Assembly: GCA_900316395.1 (NCBI GenBank)
Contig: ONCT01000027.1
Location: 45,020-109,019, forward strand
Direction: 5' to 3'
DNA: 64,000 nucleotides
Source: an uncultured Lachnospiraceae bacterium
Lineage (GTDB): Bacteria; Bacillota; Clostridia; Lachnospirales; Lachnospiraceae
Positions 9,249 to 15,833 of the stretch are shown here, one piece after another. The notes under the pieces were generated by a model, which worked only from the letters and a program-made list of their open reading frames with translations, did no database searches and had not been told where the DNA came from. The number at the start of each line of letters is the position of its first letter. Position 1 is the stretch's first letter. The position numbers and the translations under genes are program-made.

Positions 9249-9545
9249 TTATATAGCAGCCACAACTTGGTTATTCACTCGTTCACAATCATCATTTTCT
9301 TCTCTAAGACGAATTGCAATCAGCTGAATTTCATCTGATGTAACATTATCGCCATTCAGCCTCGCTGTTCTGATGTAATTAAGAATTGTATTCCACGCAT
9401 CTTCTGTTCGCGCTATATCAACCGTACTACATACAAAATCTTCATTGTCATATATATTCTTCAATTCTTTCATCAACTCGCGCCTTATATCCATATTAGT
9501 CAACTTCCTTCCATAATTCCCTATGGCTTTAGTATATTTGCTCAT
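9249..9545 (-). CDS. Hypothetical small protein, possibly 5'-altered by an insertion-sequence end
   Basis: A soluble, charged 98-residue protein of no family I recognise. The longest ORF starts at 9545 without a ribosome site and only 3 nt after a GTGGCTCACTTTT insertion-sequence end. An internal ATG at 9494 has GGAAGG about 12 nt upstream. The native N terminus may therefore have been replaced by the mobile element, or translation may start at 9494. The body (MDIRRELMKELKNIYDNEDF onward) is acidic, helix-rich and ends NNQVVAAI. A terminator follows directly. No function can be assigned. Confidence 0.5.
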   Translation of the reverse strand: MSKYTKAIGNYGRKLTNMDIRRELMKELKNIYDNEDFVCSTVDIARTEDAWNTILNYIRTARLNGDNVTSDEIQLIAIRLREENDDCERVNNQVVAAI

Positions 9546-9547
9546 CT

Positions 9548-9609
9548 AAAAGTGAGCCACTTTCTCCAAAACGCTAGCTTGAAAGTGAGCCACCTTCTTA
9601 ATTACTCCC
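9548..9609. mobile_element. Remnant of an insertion-sequence end (IS21-like repeats)
   Basis: Two copies of GTGAGCCAC (within 9548-9560 and 9581-9593) are separated by about 20 nt. Repeated GTGGCTCACTTT blocks resemble the terminal transposase-binding repeats of IS21-family elements as I recall them. The 29-bp block 9581-9609 recurs at 11921-11949 with two differences. No transposase gene remains. The family label is from memory and needs a database search. Confidence 0.45.
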
Positions 9610-9616
9610 ATATACT

Positions 9617-9664
9617 AAAAAGACCAGCAACTAAGTAATAATAATTATTATTAGTCACTGGTCC
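9617..9664 (-). terminator. Repeated terminator, copy 1 (after the Rpn nuclease)
   Basis: Minus-strand stem ACCAGTGACTAA/TTAGTTGCTGGT with one G-U pair, followed by TTTTT. The same stem occurs at 10789-10822 and 12984-13026. Confidence 0.75.
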
Positions 9665-9698
9665 AACTGCGGTCTTAGCTTCAAACATCTTTACTAAG

Positions 9699-10679
9699 CT
9701 ATCTTATCCCTTCCGCTAGTTCAATAGTCTTAATATCTATCCCTTGCTTAAGAATATCTTCTTTGTCTACACCTTCGCGGAGCAACTCGACAGCCTTAAC
9801 AAGTTTATTCTGTCCACTCTCTTCTCCCTGGGAAATACCTTGAGAGATGCCCTGAGAAATGCCTTCTCTAATCCCATCATCATGCGCCTTAATTATATCC
9901 AAATCTAATACCTTGCCACCCATTAGATCACCTACTTTCTTCTGCGTCTGCTTCTGCTTCATAAGCTGCTTATATGATACTTTATTGATTAAACTAATTA
10001 TAACATCTTTCGAAAATGAGGACAACACGCCCTCTGCCACTAATTCTTCTAAAGTATCTATTATCCCACGATAAATCTCAACAAATTCATCCTGCTTTGC
10101 CTCATCTGCCTCTATGGCATCAAACTCATCCTTATAATTAAATGAATAGAACGGCAGCAAGAAATACAAATCATTCTCATAAACCTTCTCTAAGTCAAAA
10201 TCCGACTCCTTCATCACATCAACAAAGTAATTGTTGTCACCACCAGATGTATGCATAACAATCTCCATCTTATCTGGGGTTGAGTCTGAAGAACTCAAGA
10301 AGAGAATCCCTGTATGTGGAAAATATACATCCAACCTCCCAAGGCTAACTTCTCCTCTATCAAGTGCAATCTGCGCATCATATTCAAACAACCGAACTAT
10401 AATCGTTCCATCTGTATCATCTTTACTCTCACACTCTACATGATATGTATGCACCACATCGTTCTCTCTAATCTTAAGCAACGAATCAGTAATCCTCTTA
10501 TCCTGCGCACCACCTTGCTGATCTAAATACCTCTCATTAGCATTCCTAATAATCTGCGCATTCTTGCTGTAATTCATATCGAACATATAATTGATAAATG
10601 GAATGAGCAGTTCATCACACTTTACTACCATTGTACGAAATGCATCATCATACGCAAAATCTGAATACAAGTTATCCAT
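9699..10679 (-). CDS. Rpn-family recombination-promoting nuclease (PD-(D/E)XK, putative transposase-like)
   Basis: Members of this family are PD-(D/E)XK-fold endonucleases; the E. coli RpnA group stimulates RecA-independent recombination. The protein is about 326 residues. The N terminus MDNLYSDFAYDDAFR is typical. A nuclease-like core with DSLLKI and HVECES lies around residues 65-95, and the C-terminal region holds KVGDLMGGKVLDLDIIKAH followed by tandem GISQ units. The real start is the ATG at 10679 behind GAGGTGGTGAGG; the longer GTG reading from 10691 overlaps the ribosome site. Two broken copies lie at 11674-11917 and 12255-12682. Its promoter is near-perfect and overlaps two SOS-box-like sites, so damage control is inferred. 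Confidence 0.82.
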   Translation of the reverse strand: MDNLYSDFAYDDAFRTMVVKCDELLIPFINYMFDMNYSKNAQIIRNANERYLDQQGGAQDKRITDSLLKIRENDVVHTYHVECESKDDTDGTIIVRLFEYDAQIALDRGEVSLGRLDVYFPHTGILFLSSSDSTPDKMEIVMHTSGGDNNYFVDVMKESDFDLEKVYENDLYFLLPFYSFNYKDEFDAIEADEAKQDEFVEIYRGIIDTLEELVAEGVLSSFSKDVIISLINKVSYKQLMKQKQTQKKVGDLMGGKVLDLDIIKAHDDGIREGISQGISQGISQGEESGQNKLVKAVELLREGVDKEDILKQGIDIKTIELAEGIR

Positions 10680-10714
10680 CGACCTCACCACCTCTCATAA
10701 CACTAGCAGCATGC

Positions 10715-10763
10715 AAACATTTGTTCTATATATGATTATAGAACAGTTGTTCGGGTATGTCAA
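10715..10763 (-). promoter_or_regulatory. Consensus promoter with two SOS-box-like operators
   Basis: Minus strand: TTGACA (10763-10758), 17-nt spacer, TATAAT (10740-10735). GAAC-N4-GTTC (10741-10752) lies in the spacer and GAAC-AAAT-GTTT (10726-10715) lies just downstream of the -10. Both resemble the Firmicutes LexA site GAAC-N4-GTTY and would block RNA polymerase when bound. Confidence 0.7.
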
Positions 10764-10788
10764 TGGTATTTTTCAATTCTTATATAAT

Positions 10789-10822
10789 AAAAAACCAGCA
10801 ACTACATCAAATAGTCACTGGC
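10789..10822 (-). terminator. Repeated terminator, copy 2 (after the histidine phosphatase gene)
   Basis: Minus-strand stem CCAGTGACTA/TAGTTGCTGG with a T run after it, the same stem as at 9617-9664. It lies upstream of the Rpn promoter and downstream of the phosphatase gene; 10823-10945 shows nothing else. Confidence 0.7.
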
Positions 10823-10945
10823 TAAATAAAACTCTTTATGTATCGCCTTAACTTAACAATTAAGTTGAGTGATTGTTCGGAGCATAGTGTGCTTGGAAAG
10901 AGCGCGTAAAGACGTTTCTTATATTAACATTTGATGAAACCCTAC

Positions 10946-11590
10946 TCAAAACTTAGCATATTGATCAACGGCATCATCAAGATCATAGTAGACCTTATCG
11001 TCCGTTATCAACCTTCCTATGCCCTGCTTGCCCTCAATGATATTCACAGCACAGTTATACGGAACATGTCCATGCCAATAGTCTGATTTATCGTCATATA
11101 AAAAGTTCAGCATTCCTCTAAGCGCAAACCCGTGGGTTGTAATAAGATATGTCTTGTCATCGTCTTGTAGGAGCAGCTCCCTAAGAAATCCCTGTGTTCT
11201 TTCACATACCTGAGCTATAGTTTCTCCTTTAGGACACCCCGCAAAATGGAATGGATCTGTAAAGAACATTTTTATCTCATGTTCATCCACTTCACGTTCA
11301 CCAGGACGAAACTTTTTCCTTTCCCACTCACCCATATTGATTTCCTTGAGGCGGTCGTCAAAAAGGATAGGAATATCATTTCCGCTCTCTTTTAATATAA
11401 TCTCAGCGGTCTCTCTGGCTCTGATCAACGGGCTGGATATACAGCAATCGAACTTAATCCCCCGCATACCTTGTCCTGTTATCATAGCTAATTTTCTTCC
11501 ATTCTCATTGAGCGGGTCATTCGTCCATCCCTGCAAGTACCCATTCACATTTGCATTGGTTTCACCGTGCCTTACTACATATATCAGCAT
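10946..11590 (-). CDS. Histidine phosphatase family protein (phosphoglycerate mutase-like)
   Basis: A 214-residue cytosolic enzyme of the branch-1 histidine phosphatase superfamily. The nucleophile motif is VVRHGET (5-11), followed by NENGRKLA and SSPLIRARETAE, the standard arginine-bearing helix. The second catalytic histidine sits in TTHGFALRG. Members dephosphorylate sugar phosphates, nucleotides or cofactor intermediates, and the substrate here is not predictable. An AAGGAG ribosome site precedes the ATG by about 10 nt. It sits alone among nuclease fragments and terminators, so the neighbours give no hint. It is intact although its surroundings are decayed. Confidence 0.85.
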   Translation of the reverse strand: MLIYVVRHGETNANVNGYLQGWTNDPLNENGRKLAMITGQGMRGIKFDCCISSPLIRARETAEIILKESGNDIPILFDDRLKEINMGEWERKKFRPGEREVDEHEIKMFFTDPFHFAGCPKGETIAQVCERTQGFLRELLLQDDDKTYLITTHGFALRGMLNFLYDDKSDYWHGHVPYNCAVNIIEGKQGIGRLITDDKVYYDLDDAVDQYAKF

Positions 11591-11673
11591 TTCTGCCTTT
11601 GCTCCTTCATAATGCAGAATGCCTCAAATAAGTCCAGGTCATCCTGATTTGTTATGTTCTAGTCCTATTACTT

Positions 11674-11917
11674 TTATAACTTTGTCATATACTTGCTTCG
11701 CTCATTCTTGGGAATGTCGAGGGCATCCATGGCTTCCTCTTCCCTCTTCAAGTCCGACATCATGCGCTCTTATTATATCCAAATCCAATACCTTGCCACC
11801 CATCAAATCACCCACTTTCTTCTGCGTGTCTTGATACTTCATTAACTGCTTATAAGATACTTTGTTAATTAAGCTAATTATAACATCTTTTGAAAATGAG
11901 GAGGATATGTTCGTCAA
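11674..11917 (-). pseudogene. C-terminal fragment of an Rpn-type nuclease (copy 2)
   Basis: Encodes FSKDVIISLINKVSYKQLMK and KVGDLMGGKVLDLDIIRAH, nearly identical to the intact gene at 9699-10679, then in another frame DALDIPKNERSKYMTKL and a stop at 11674. The N-terminal nuclease core is absent and a frameshift lies near 11730. Upstream it abuts an insertion-sequence remnant. It is a dead fragment. Its tail matches copy 3 (12255-12682) better than the intact gene, so at least two lineages of this gene were present. Confidence 0.8.
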
Positions 11918-11920
11918 CTA

Positions 11921-11949
11921 GAAAGTGAGCCACCTTATTAATTACTCCT
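11921..11949. mobile_element. Second copy of the insertion-sequence end block
   Basis: 29 bp matching 9581-9609 with two differences, containing one GTGAGCCAC unit. It borders the Rpn fragment on one side and the 92-residue hypothetical gene on the other. Confidence 0.45.
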
Positions 11950-11950
11950 A

Positions 11951-12229
11951 TTATGTAGGTATCACGCACTCTAAAAACGATACCCTACCATCTTCATAAT
12001 CCACTTTACATCTAGCTACATAAGGAAATTGACTATCAGATGTTAGTAGTAAACCCTCCCCACTTCGAGTTTCAGGTTGGTTGTTTACTCCTAGGAAGCA
12101 ATACAAATAATCTCCCCTGTCCCCAAAAGCGGAGCTAGAAGACTCTTGATATTTCTCAACAAATTCACGCCCCATCTTATCTATACATGCATTTAAACCT
12201 ATTTTTTGGGCTTTATCTATTGTAATCAT
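11951..12229 (-). CDS. Hypothetical protein of 92 residues
   Basis: A small soluble protein starting MITIDKAQKIG and ending FLECVIPT. I chose the ATG at 12229 because AAAGGGA precedes it; the longer reading to 12286 runs into the nuclease pseudogene. The sequence shows an N-terminal helix (residues 5-30) and a beta-rich half (YLYCFLGVNN, YVARCKVDYEDG). I do not recognise the family. The compact shape and position beside mobile-element debris would fit an immunity-type or cargo gene, but nothing in the sequence proves that. Confidence 0.55.
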   Translation of the reverse strand: MITIDKAQKIGLNACIDKMGREFVEKYQESSSSAFGDRGDYLYCFLGVNNQPETRSGEGLLLTSDSQFPYVARCKVDYEDGRVSFLECVIPT

Positions 12230-12254
12230 ATTTAGTTTCCCTTTAAATATCCCT

Positions 12255-12682
12255 TTATAGTTTTGCCATATACTTACTGCGTTCACTCTTAGGAATATCG
12301 AGCGACTCCATGGCTTCCTCTGCAGATATCTTCAAATTCTTCATCATACTACGAAGTGAAGATATTTTCTCTTCTTCTCTGCCTTGAGCTTTGCCTTCTT
12401 CAATTCCATCATCATGTGCCTTAATTATATCCAAATCTAATACCTTACCACCCATTAGATCACCTACTTTCTTCTGCATCTGCTTTTGCTTCATAAGCTG
12501 CTTATACGATACTTTATTGATCAAACTAATTATAACATCTTTCGAAAATGAGAACAAAGCGCATTCTTACTGTAATTCATATCGAACATATAATTTATAA
12601 ATGGTATGAGCAATTCATCACACTTTACTACCATTGTACGAAATGCGTCATCATACGCAAAATCCGAATACAAGTTATCCAT
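12255..12682 (-). pseudogene. Internally deleted Rpn-type nuclease gene (copy 3)
   Basis: The first 40 codons (MDNLYSDFAYDDAFR to NYSKNA) are nearly identical to the intact nuclease. At about 12562 they jump to FSKDVIISLINKV, missing roughly 180 codons including the catalytic core. The joint is out of frame, so the N-terminal part ends a few codons later. In the intact gene GCG occurs at both break points, which suggests deletion between short repeats. The tail ends KSERSKYMAKL. The upstream promoter and operators are also duplicated. Confidence 0.85.
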
Positions 12683-12717
12683 CGACCTCACCACCTCTCA
12701 ACACATTAACAATAAGC

Positions 12718-12766
12718 AAACGTTTGTTCTGTATATAATTATAGAACAGTTGTTTGGGTGCGTCAA
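12718..12766 (-). promoter_or_regulatory. Duplicate of the SOS-box-like nuclease promoter
   Basis: TTGACG (12766-12761), 17-nt spacer, TATAAT (12743-12738). Sites AAAC-AACT-GTTC (12755-12744) and GAAC-AAAC-GTTT (12729-12718) lie at the same positions as in the intact copy. The first site has lost one half-site base; the second is kept. Confidence 0.6.
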
Positions 12767-12788
12767 TGTTTTTTTCAAATCTTATAAT

Positions 12789-12836
12789 AAAAAAAGAGCT
12801 CTGGGCCCCTCGTTATACAACAACGGGTCGAGCTCT
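12789..12836 (-). terminator. Intrinsic terminator with interrupted stem
   Basis: AGAGCTC/GAGCTCT arms (12795-12801, 12830-12836) enclose a further CGTT/AACG stem. Seven T follow on the minus strand. Confidence 0.7.
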
Positions 12837-12983
12837 CTTCAATTATTATATTACATCCATAAACTCTATTTGTAAAGATAGTTCAGCATTCAAACATAGC
12901 AGCAATATCAAGCGTATCTACGCTCTGTGTTGTTTTGAGCTTGTTTTATTCTCTCTTTACCCATAGTGCTATCCCCTTAAAAC
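12837..12983. other. Intergenic stretch with only an 18-codon ORF
   Basis: I see no conserved gene here. On the minus strand AAGGGGAT precedes a tiny ORF MGKERIKQAQNNTERRYA that stops almost at once. An AGCGTA/TACGCT inverted repeat lies over its end. It may be the remnant of a small regulator gene. Confidence 0.3.
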
Positions 12984-13026
12984 AAAAAACCAGCAACTAT
13001 CACTTTAATCAATAATAGTCGCTGGT
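12984..13026 (-). terminator. Repeated terminator, copy 3 (after the ugd fragment)
   Basis: Minus-strand ACCAGCGACTAT/ATAGTTGCTGGT with one G-U pair and a run of six T; it belongs to the same family as 9617-9664 and 10789-10822. Confidence 0.75.
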
Positions 13027-13082
13027 CTAATTCACTTCTCTACATCTTAACTTACAGTTATAATTCATTCAACACATGTATT

Positions 13083-13742
13083 CTAATCCCTTCTGAACAA
13101 ATCTCTTGTATAAACCTTGTCCTGAACATCATCTAAAATGCTATCATAGCGATTAGCTATGATTGCATCGGATTCGCTTTTGAATCTATTTATATCATTC
13201 ACTACCAAGCTTCCAAAGAAGGTCATTCCATCTGTAAGTGTTGGCTCATAAATGATAACTGTAGCACCCTTCGCCTTAATTCTCTTCATTATACCTTGTA
13301 TGCTACTCTGGCGAAAGTTATCACTATTCGCCTTCATTGTAAGTCTATATACACCTATTATAATTGATTTCTCTTTCTCTGCCTTCCACGTGGAATTATC
13401 AGAATAACTATAGTAGCCTGCCTTTTCTAATACCCTATCTGCTATAAAATCCTTTCGGGTACGATTGCTTTCTACAATTGCCTCTACAAGATTCTCTGGA
13501 ACATCTTGATAATTCGCCAATAACTGCTTAGTGTCTTTCGGCAAGCAATATCCACCATATCCAAAGCTTGGATTATTGTAATGGCTTCCTATACGCGGCT
13601 CTAGGCAAACACCATCAATAATATCCTTCGTATTTAACCCCTTCATCTCAGCATAGGTATCTAATTCGTTAAAATATGACACTCTTAGTGCCAAATATGT
13701 ATTAGCAAATAACTTCACAGCTTCTGCTTCGGTATCCTTCAA
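13083..13742 (-). pseudogene. UDP-glucose 6-dehydrogenase, C-terminal fragment
   Basis: About 218 residues from the middle and C-terminal domains of a UDP-glucose/GDP-mannose dehydrogenase: [20 protein letters not shown], the catalytic Cys motif [15 protein letters not shown], and the C-terminal nucleotide-sugar domain to LFRRD. The N-terminal NAD-binding Rossmann domain (about 190 residues) is missing. The apparent TTG start at 13742 lies inside another gene's coding sequence (13702-14226), which shows that a deletion fused the two. Despite the intact catalytic Cys the protein could not bind NAD+. The original gene made UDP-glucuronate for the polysaccharide. Confidence 0.88.
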
Positions 13743-14226
13743 GTATTCTTTTAGTTAATTCTTCATCAGTAAGTAAATGACTTATTTCTGTATGAAACGT
13801 AGACCACAGAATACTATTTATTTCCTTTACGTCTGACACCCTTGCCTCTTCAACCACAGCAGTTTTTTTATACTGAAGGATATCATAATGATTATCAAAT
13901 ATTCCTTTACAATCATTATTAGATAATCTCATCATTCGACTTATCATAGTCGATTTTGTAGGTACATATTCATTAGCATTTTTTGTCAAAAATTCCAGAT
14001 AGTATTTTCCATTATCTATTTTTTCTATAAGTTTATTAAGAGAATCGTAGTCTATTGCAGAAAACAATAAACGTTTTATTCCATTATCCTCATAAGATGC
14101 AATAAACGAATCATCTATTGTCCAAGTTGATTCTATCCTGTCAAGAGTTCCCAAAGAATAGATATTATTTATATATCTATTCTTTCTTCCAACAGTCATC
14201 CTATTAGCTAAATCTTGCTTATTCAT
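13702..14226 (-). pseudogene. N-terminal part of a probable GNAT-like protein, fused out of frame to ugd
   Basis: The first about 160 residues (MNKQDLANRMTVGRKNRYIN to [12 protein letters not shown]) belong to an uncharacterised protein whose distal portion (ARVSDVKEINSILWSTFHTE) looks like the start of a GNAT acetyltransferase domain. At about 13742 the frame runs into ugd DNA and stops at 13702 after an unrelated [11 protein letters not shown] tail. The acetyl-CoA-binding part is gone. It starts 4 nt after the preceding FabH-like fragment ends, with GAGGCGG upstream, so that boundary is natural. Function of the intact ancestor is inferred only: acylating a sugar amine. Confidence 0.55.
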
Positions 14227-14230
14227 AATT

Positions 14231-14806
14231 CTACAACGCCGCCTCGATCATCTCGCAGTGTTTCAACTTGCCAATATCCATGAAGATTACTCCCCACGCA
14301 AGTCCAGAACCAAATGCTGACAAACAACATTTGTTATTCTTATTCAGCAGTTCGTTCTTACAGTTAAAAATGGTTGTTAATGGTATAGATGCACCACTTG
14401 GATTACCAAAATTCTCAACAAGATTCATCGGTAGTTTTTCTTCTGGAATGTCAGCCTTTTGAGCCAACTTCTTAAGCATGAACTTGTTAGGTTGATGGAA
14501 TAAAAACCAGTCGATATCCTCTTTCTTCTTCCCTGTTTTCTTGAATGCAGCATCTAACATTGGTGGTACTTCAACCTGTACAAAGTTAAACACGCCACTT
14601 CCATCCATACAAATATTATCAAGTGATCTATAATTGCCTTCGCCATCATCATGCATAATGGCTGTTTCCGGTGTGCTAGGCATACGAAATGCTCCAGCAG
14701 GTATTTTTAATGCATCTGCTCTTTTTCCATCAGTATGCATTTCATAATAAATATCATCAGACTCACCATTTTCAACAATAGTAATTGTACATCCATCTCC
14801 TATCCT
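14231..14806 (-). pseudogene. 3-oxoacyl-ACP synthase III-like protein, C-terminal fragment
   Basis: About 190 residues of a KAS III (FabH-like) thiolase fold: GDGC at the broken start, the catalytic His region DWFLFHQPNKFMLKK, the Asn motif ENFGNPSGASIPL, and the final SAFGSGLAWG. The N-terminal half with the catalytic Cys is missing. The sequence before 14806 belongs to something else and has an in-frame stop. In polysaccharide loci such enzymes usually supply acyl groups for N-acylated sugars. The natural C terminus (MIEAAL) is kept. Confidence 0.85.
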
Positions 14807-14833
14807 TTATAGCAACTACAGCACAAACATCAG

Positions 14834-15061
14834 GTTTATTATACTTTTGCCAAAGTTCTTATGCACTTCCATGAATGACCCATCATCTATAAATGTCTCT
14901 ATAACTTGATGGACATCATATCCTTTTCTTTGATTATCTGACACAATTTCCTGGAGTTCTTCCGAATTATCTCTCGCTTTTCCCACAATCCGCTTCGGTT
15001 TCTCACGATAGTTTTTCGGAAGATACGATAGTAATTTCTTTACTCCGTCCAGGCAGGCAAA
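14834..15061 (-). pseudogene. Internal fragment of an acyl-CoA carboxyltransferase
   Basis: About 75 codons read DGVKKLLSYLPKNYREKPKR and then YDVHQVIETFIDDGSFMEVH, matching the middle of propionyl-CoA carboxylase beta / methylmalonyl-CoA decarboxylase alpha subunits as I know them. Both ends are missing. At 15061 it joins the aminotransferase fragment and at 14834 it runs into about 28 nt reading PDVCAVVAIKD, possibly a scrap of an acyl-CoA ligase, then into the FabH-like fragment. Non-functional. Confidence 0.7.
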
Positions 15062-15650
15062 AGGAACCTGTTTGTATACCTTTATAAGTTGCACCCAGAG
15101 ACTCCGCTGCATCTTCAATAATAACTGCGCCATGCTTATCACAGACTGCCTTGATTTCATCCATTTTTGCAGGGACTCCATATAGATGCGCCATAACAAC
15201 CAGCTTCACATCTGGATAAAGCTTAAATGCATTCTCTAGAGCCACCGGATCCATGTTCCAGGTGTCATACTCGGTATCAATAAATACCGGCTCTCCGCCT
15301 TCATAGCAGTTCGGATTAACTGTAGCATCAAATGTCATATCACTTGCAAAAACCTTCCTGCCTTCTAATGCCCCATGACCTGGCGCTGGGCGACCATATA
15401 ATTCCTGGCCAGCTAGTCTTATTGCCATATGAAGAGAAGCCGTACCTGATGATAAGGCAACTGCGTAATTGCAGCCTATCTTCTCGCTTAAAGCTTCTTC
15501 TATCGCATTTATATTTGCTCCTAAAGTAGTCATCCAGTTAGTATCATAAGCTTCCTGCATGTACTTTAGTTCATCACCATGCATTGTTGGTGAACTTAGC
15601 CATATTTTGTTTTCAAAAGGTTTAATAGACCTTGTATTATCAAATGCCAT
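15003..15650 (-). pseudogene. DegT/DnrJ/EryC1-type sugar aminotransferase, N-terminal fragment
   Basis: About 197 native residues of a PLP-dependent nucleotide-sugar aminotransferase (PglE-like): WLSSPTMHGDELKYMQEAYD, ALSSGTASLHMAIRLAG, DMTFDATVNP and AVIIEDAAESLGATYKG. The sequence breaks at TGSF (about 15062) before the PLP lysine, and the last 18 residues are out-of-frame carboxyltransferase DNA. Without the lysine it cannot work. No clear ribosome site precedes the ATG at 15650. It was the first gene of the loaP-controlled operon, and its partner 4,6-dehydratase survives at 3598-5472. Confidence 0.9.
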
Positions 15651-15660
15651 TTTTATCTAA

Positions 15661-15689
15661 TATAAAAGAAGCAGGACCTTGCCCACTTC
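15661..15689 (-). terminator. Leader terminator, presumed target of LoaP antitermination
   Basis: Minus-strand GAAGTGGG/TCCTGCTTC folds with two G-U pairs and is followed by TTTTATA. It stands between loaP and the first biosynthetic gene, where processive antitermination would be needed. Confidence 0.65.
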
Positions 15690-15747
15690 TTGTCATCACT
15701 CAAAACTTATGTATTATAAATATTTAAATTGGGGTGTGCTTCGCCAA

Positions 15748-15825
15748 CTGCAACGATTTCGTCACAGACACATTTACCATATGACCAGGTTACGTCATAC
15801 AAAGCGAATCATACCGACATTGCAG
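15748..15825 (-). ncRNA. Structured leader RNA downstream of loaP (candidate LoaP recognition element)
   Basis: CTGCAA/TTGCAG (15820-15825 with 15748-15753) close a domain holding a 9-bp hairpin, minus strand TTGTATGAC/GTCATATGG with an 8-nt loop (15777-15802). LoaP proteins are reported to act through an RNA hairpin in the leader of the operon they control; position and compactness fit. I cannot confirm a match to the published consensus. Confidence 0.5.
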
Positions 15826-15833
15826 GTTTCACC

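Noticed and set aside
13083-13742. The dehydrogenase ORF as a functional enzyme starting at TTG 13742
   Set aside because: The TTG lies inside another gene's codons with no ribosome site, and the NAD-binding domain is absent; it is a truncated remnant.
15003-15199. The first 46 codons of the 127-codon ORF 14816-15199 as protein
   Set aside because: They are aminotransferase DNA read in the wrong frame; only the later part shows carboxyltransferase similarity.
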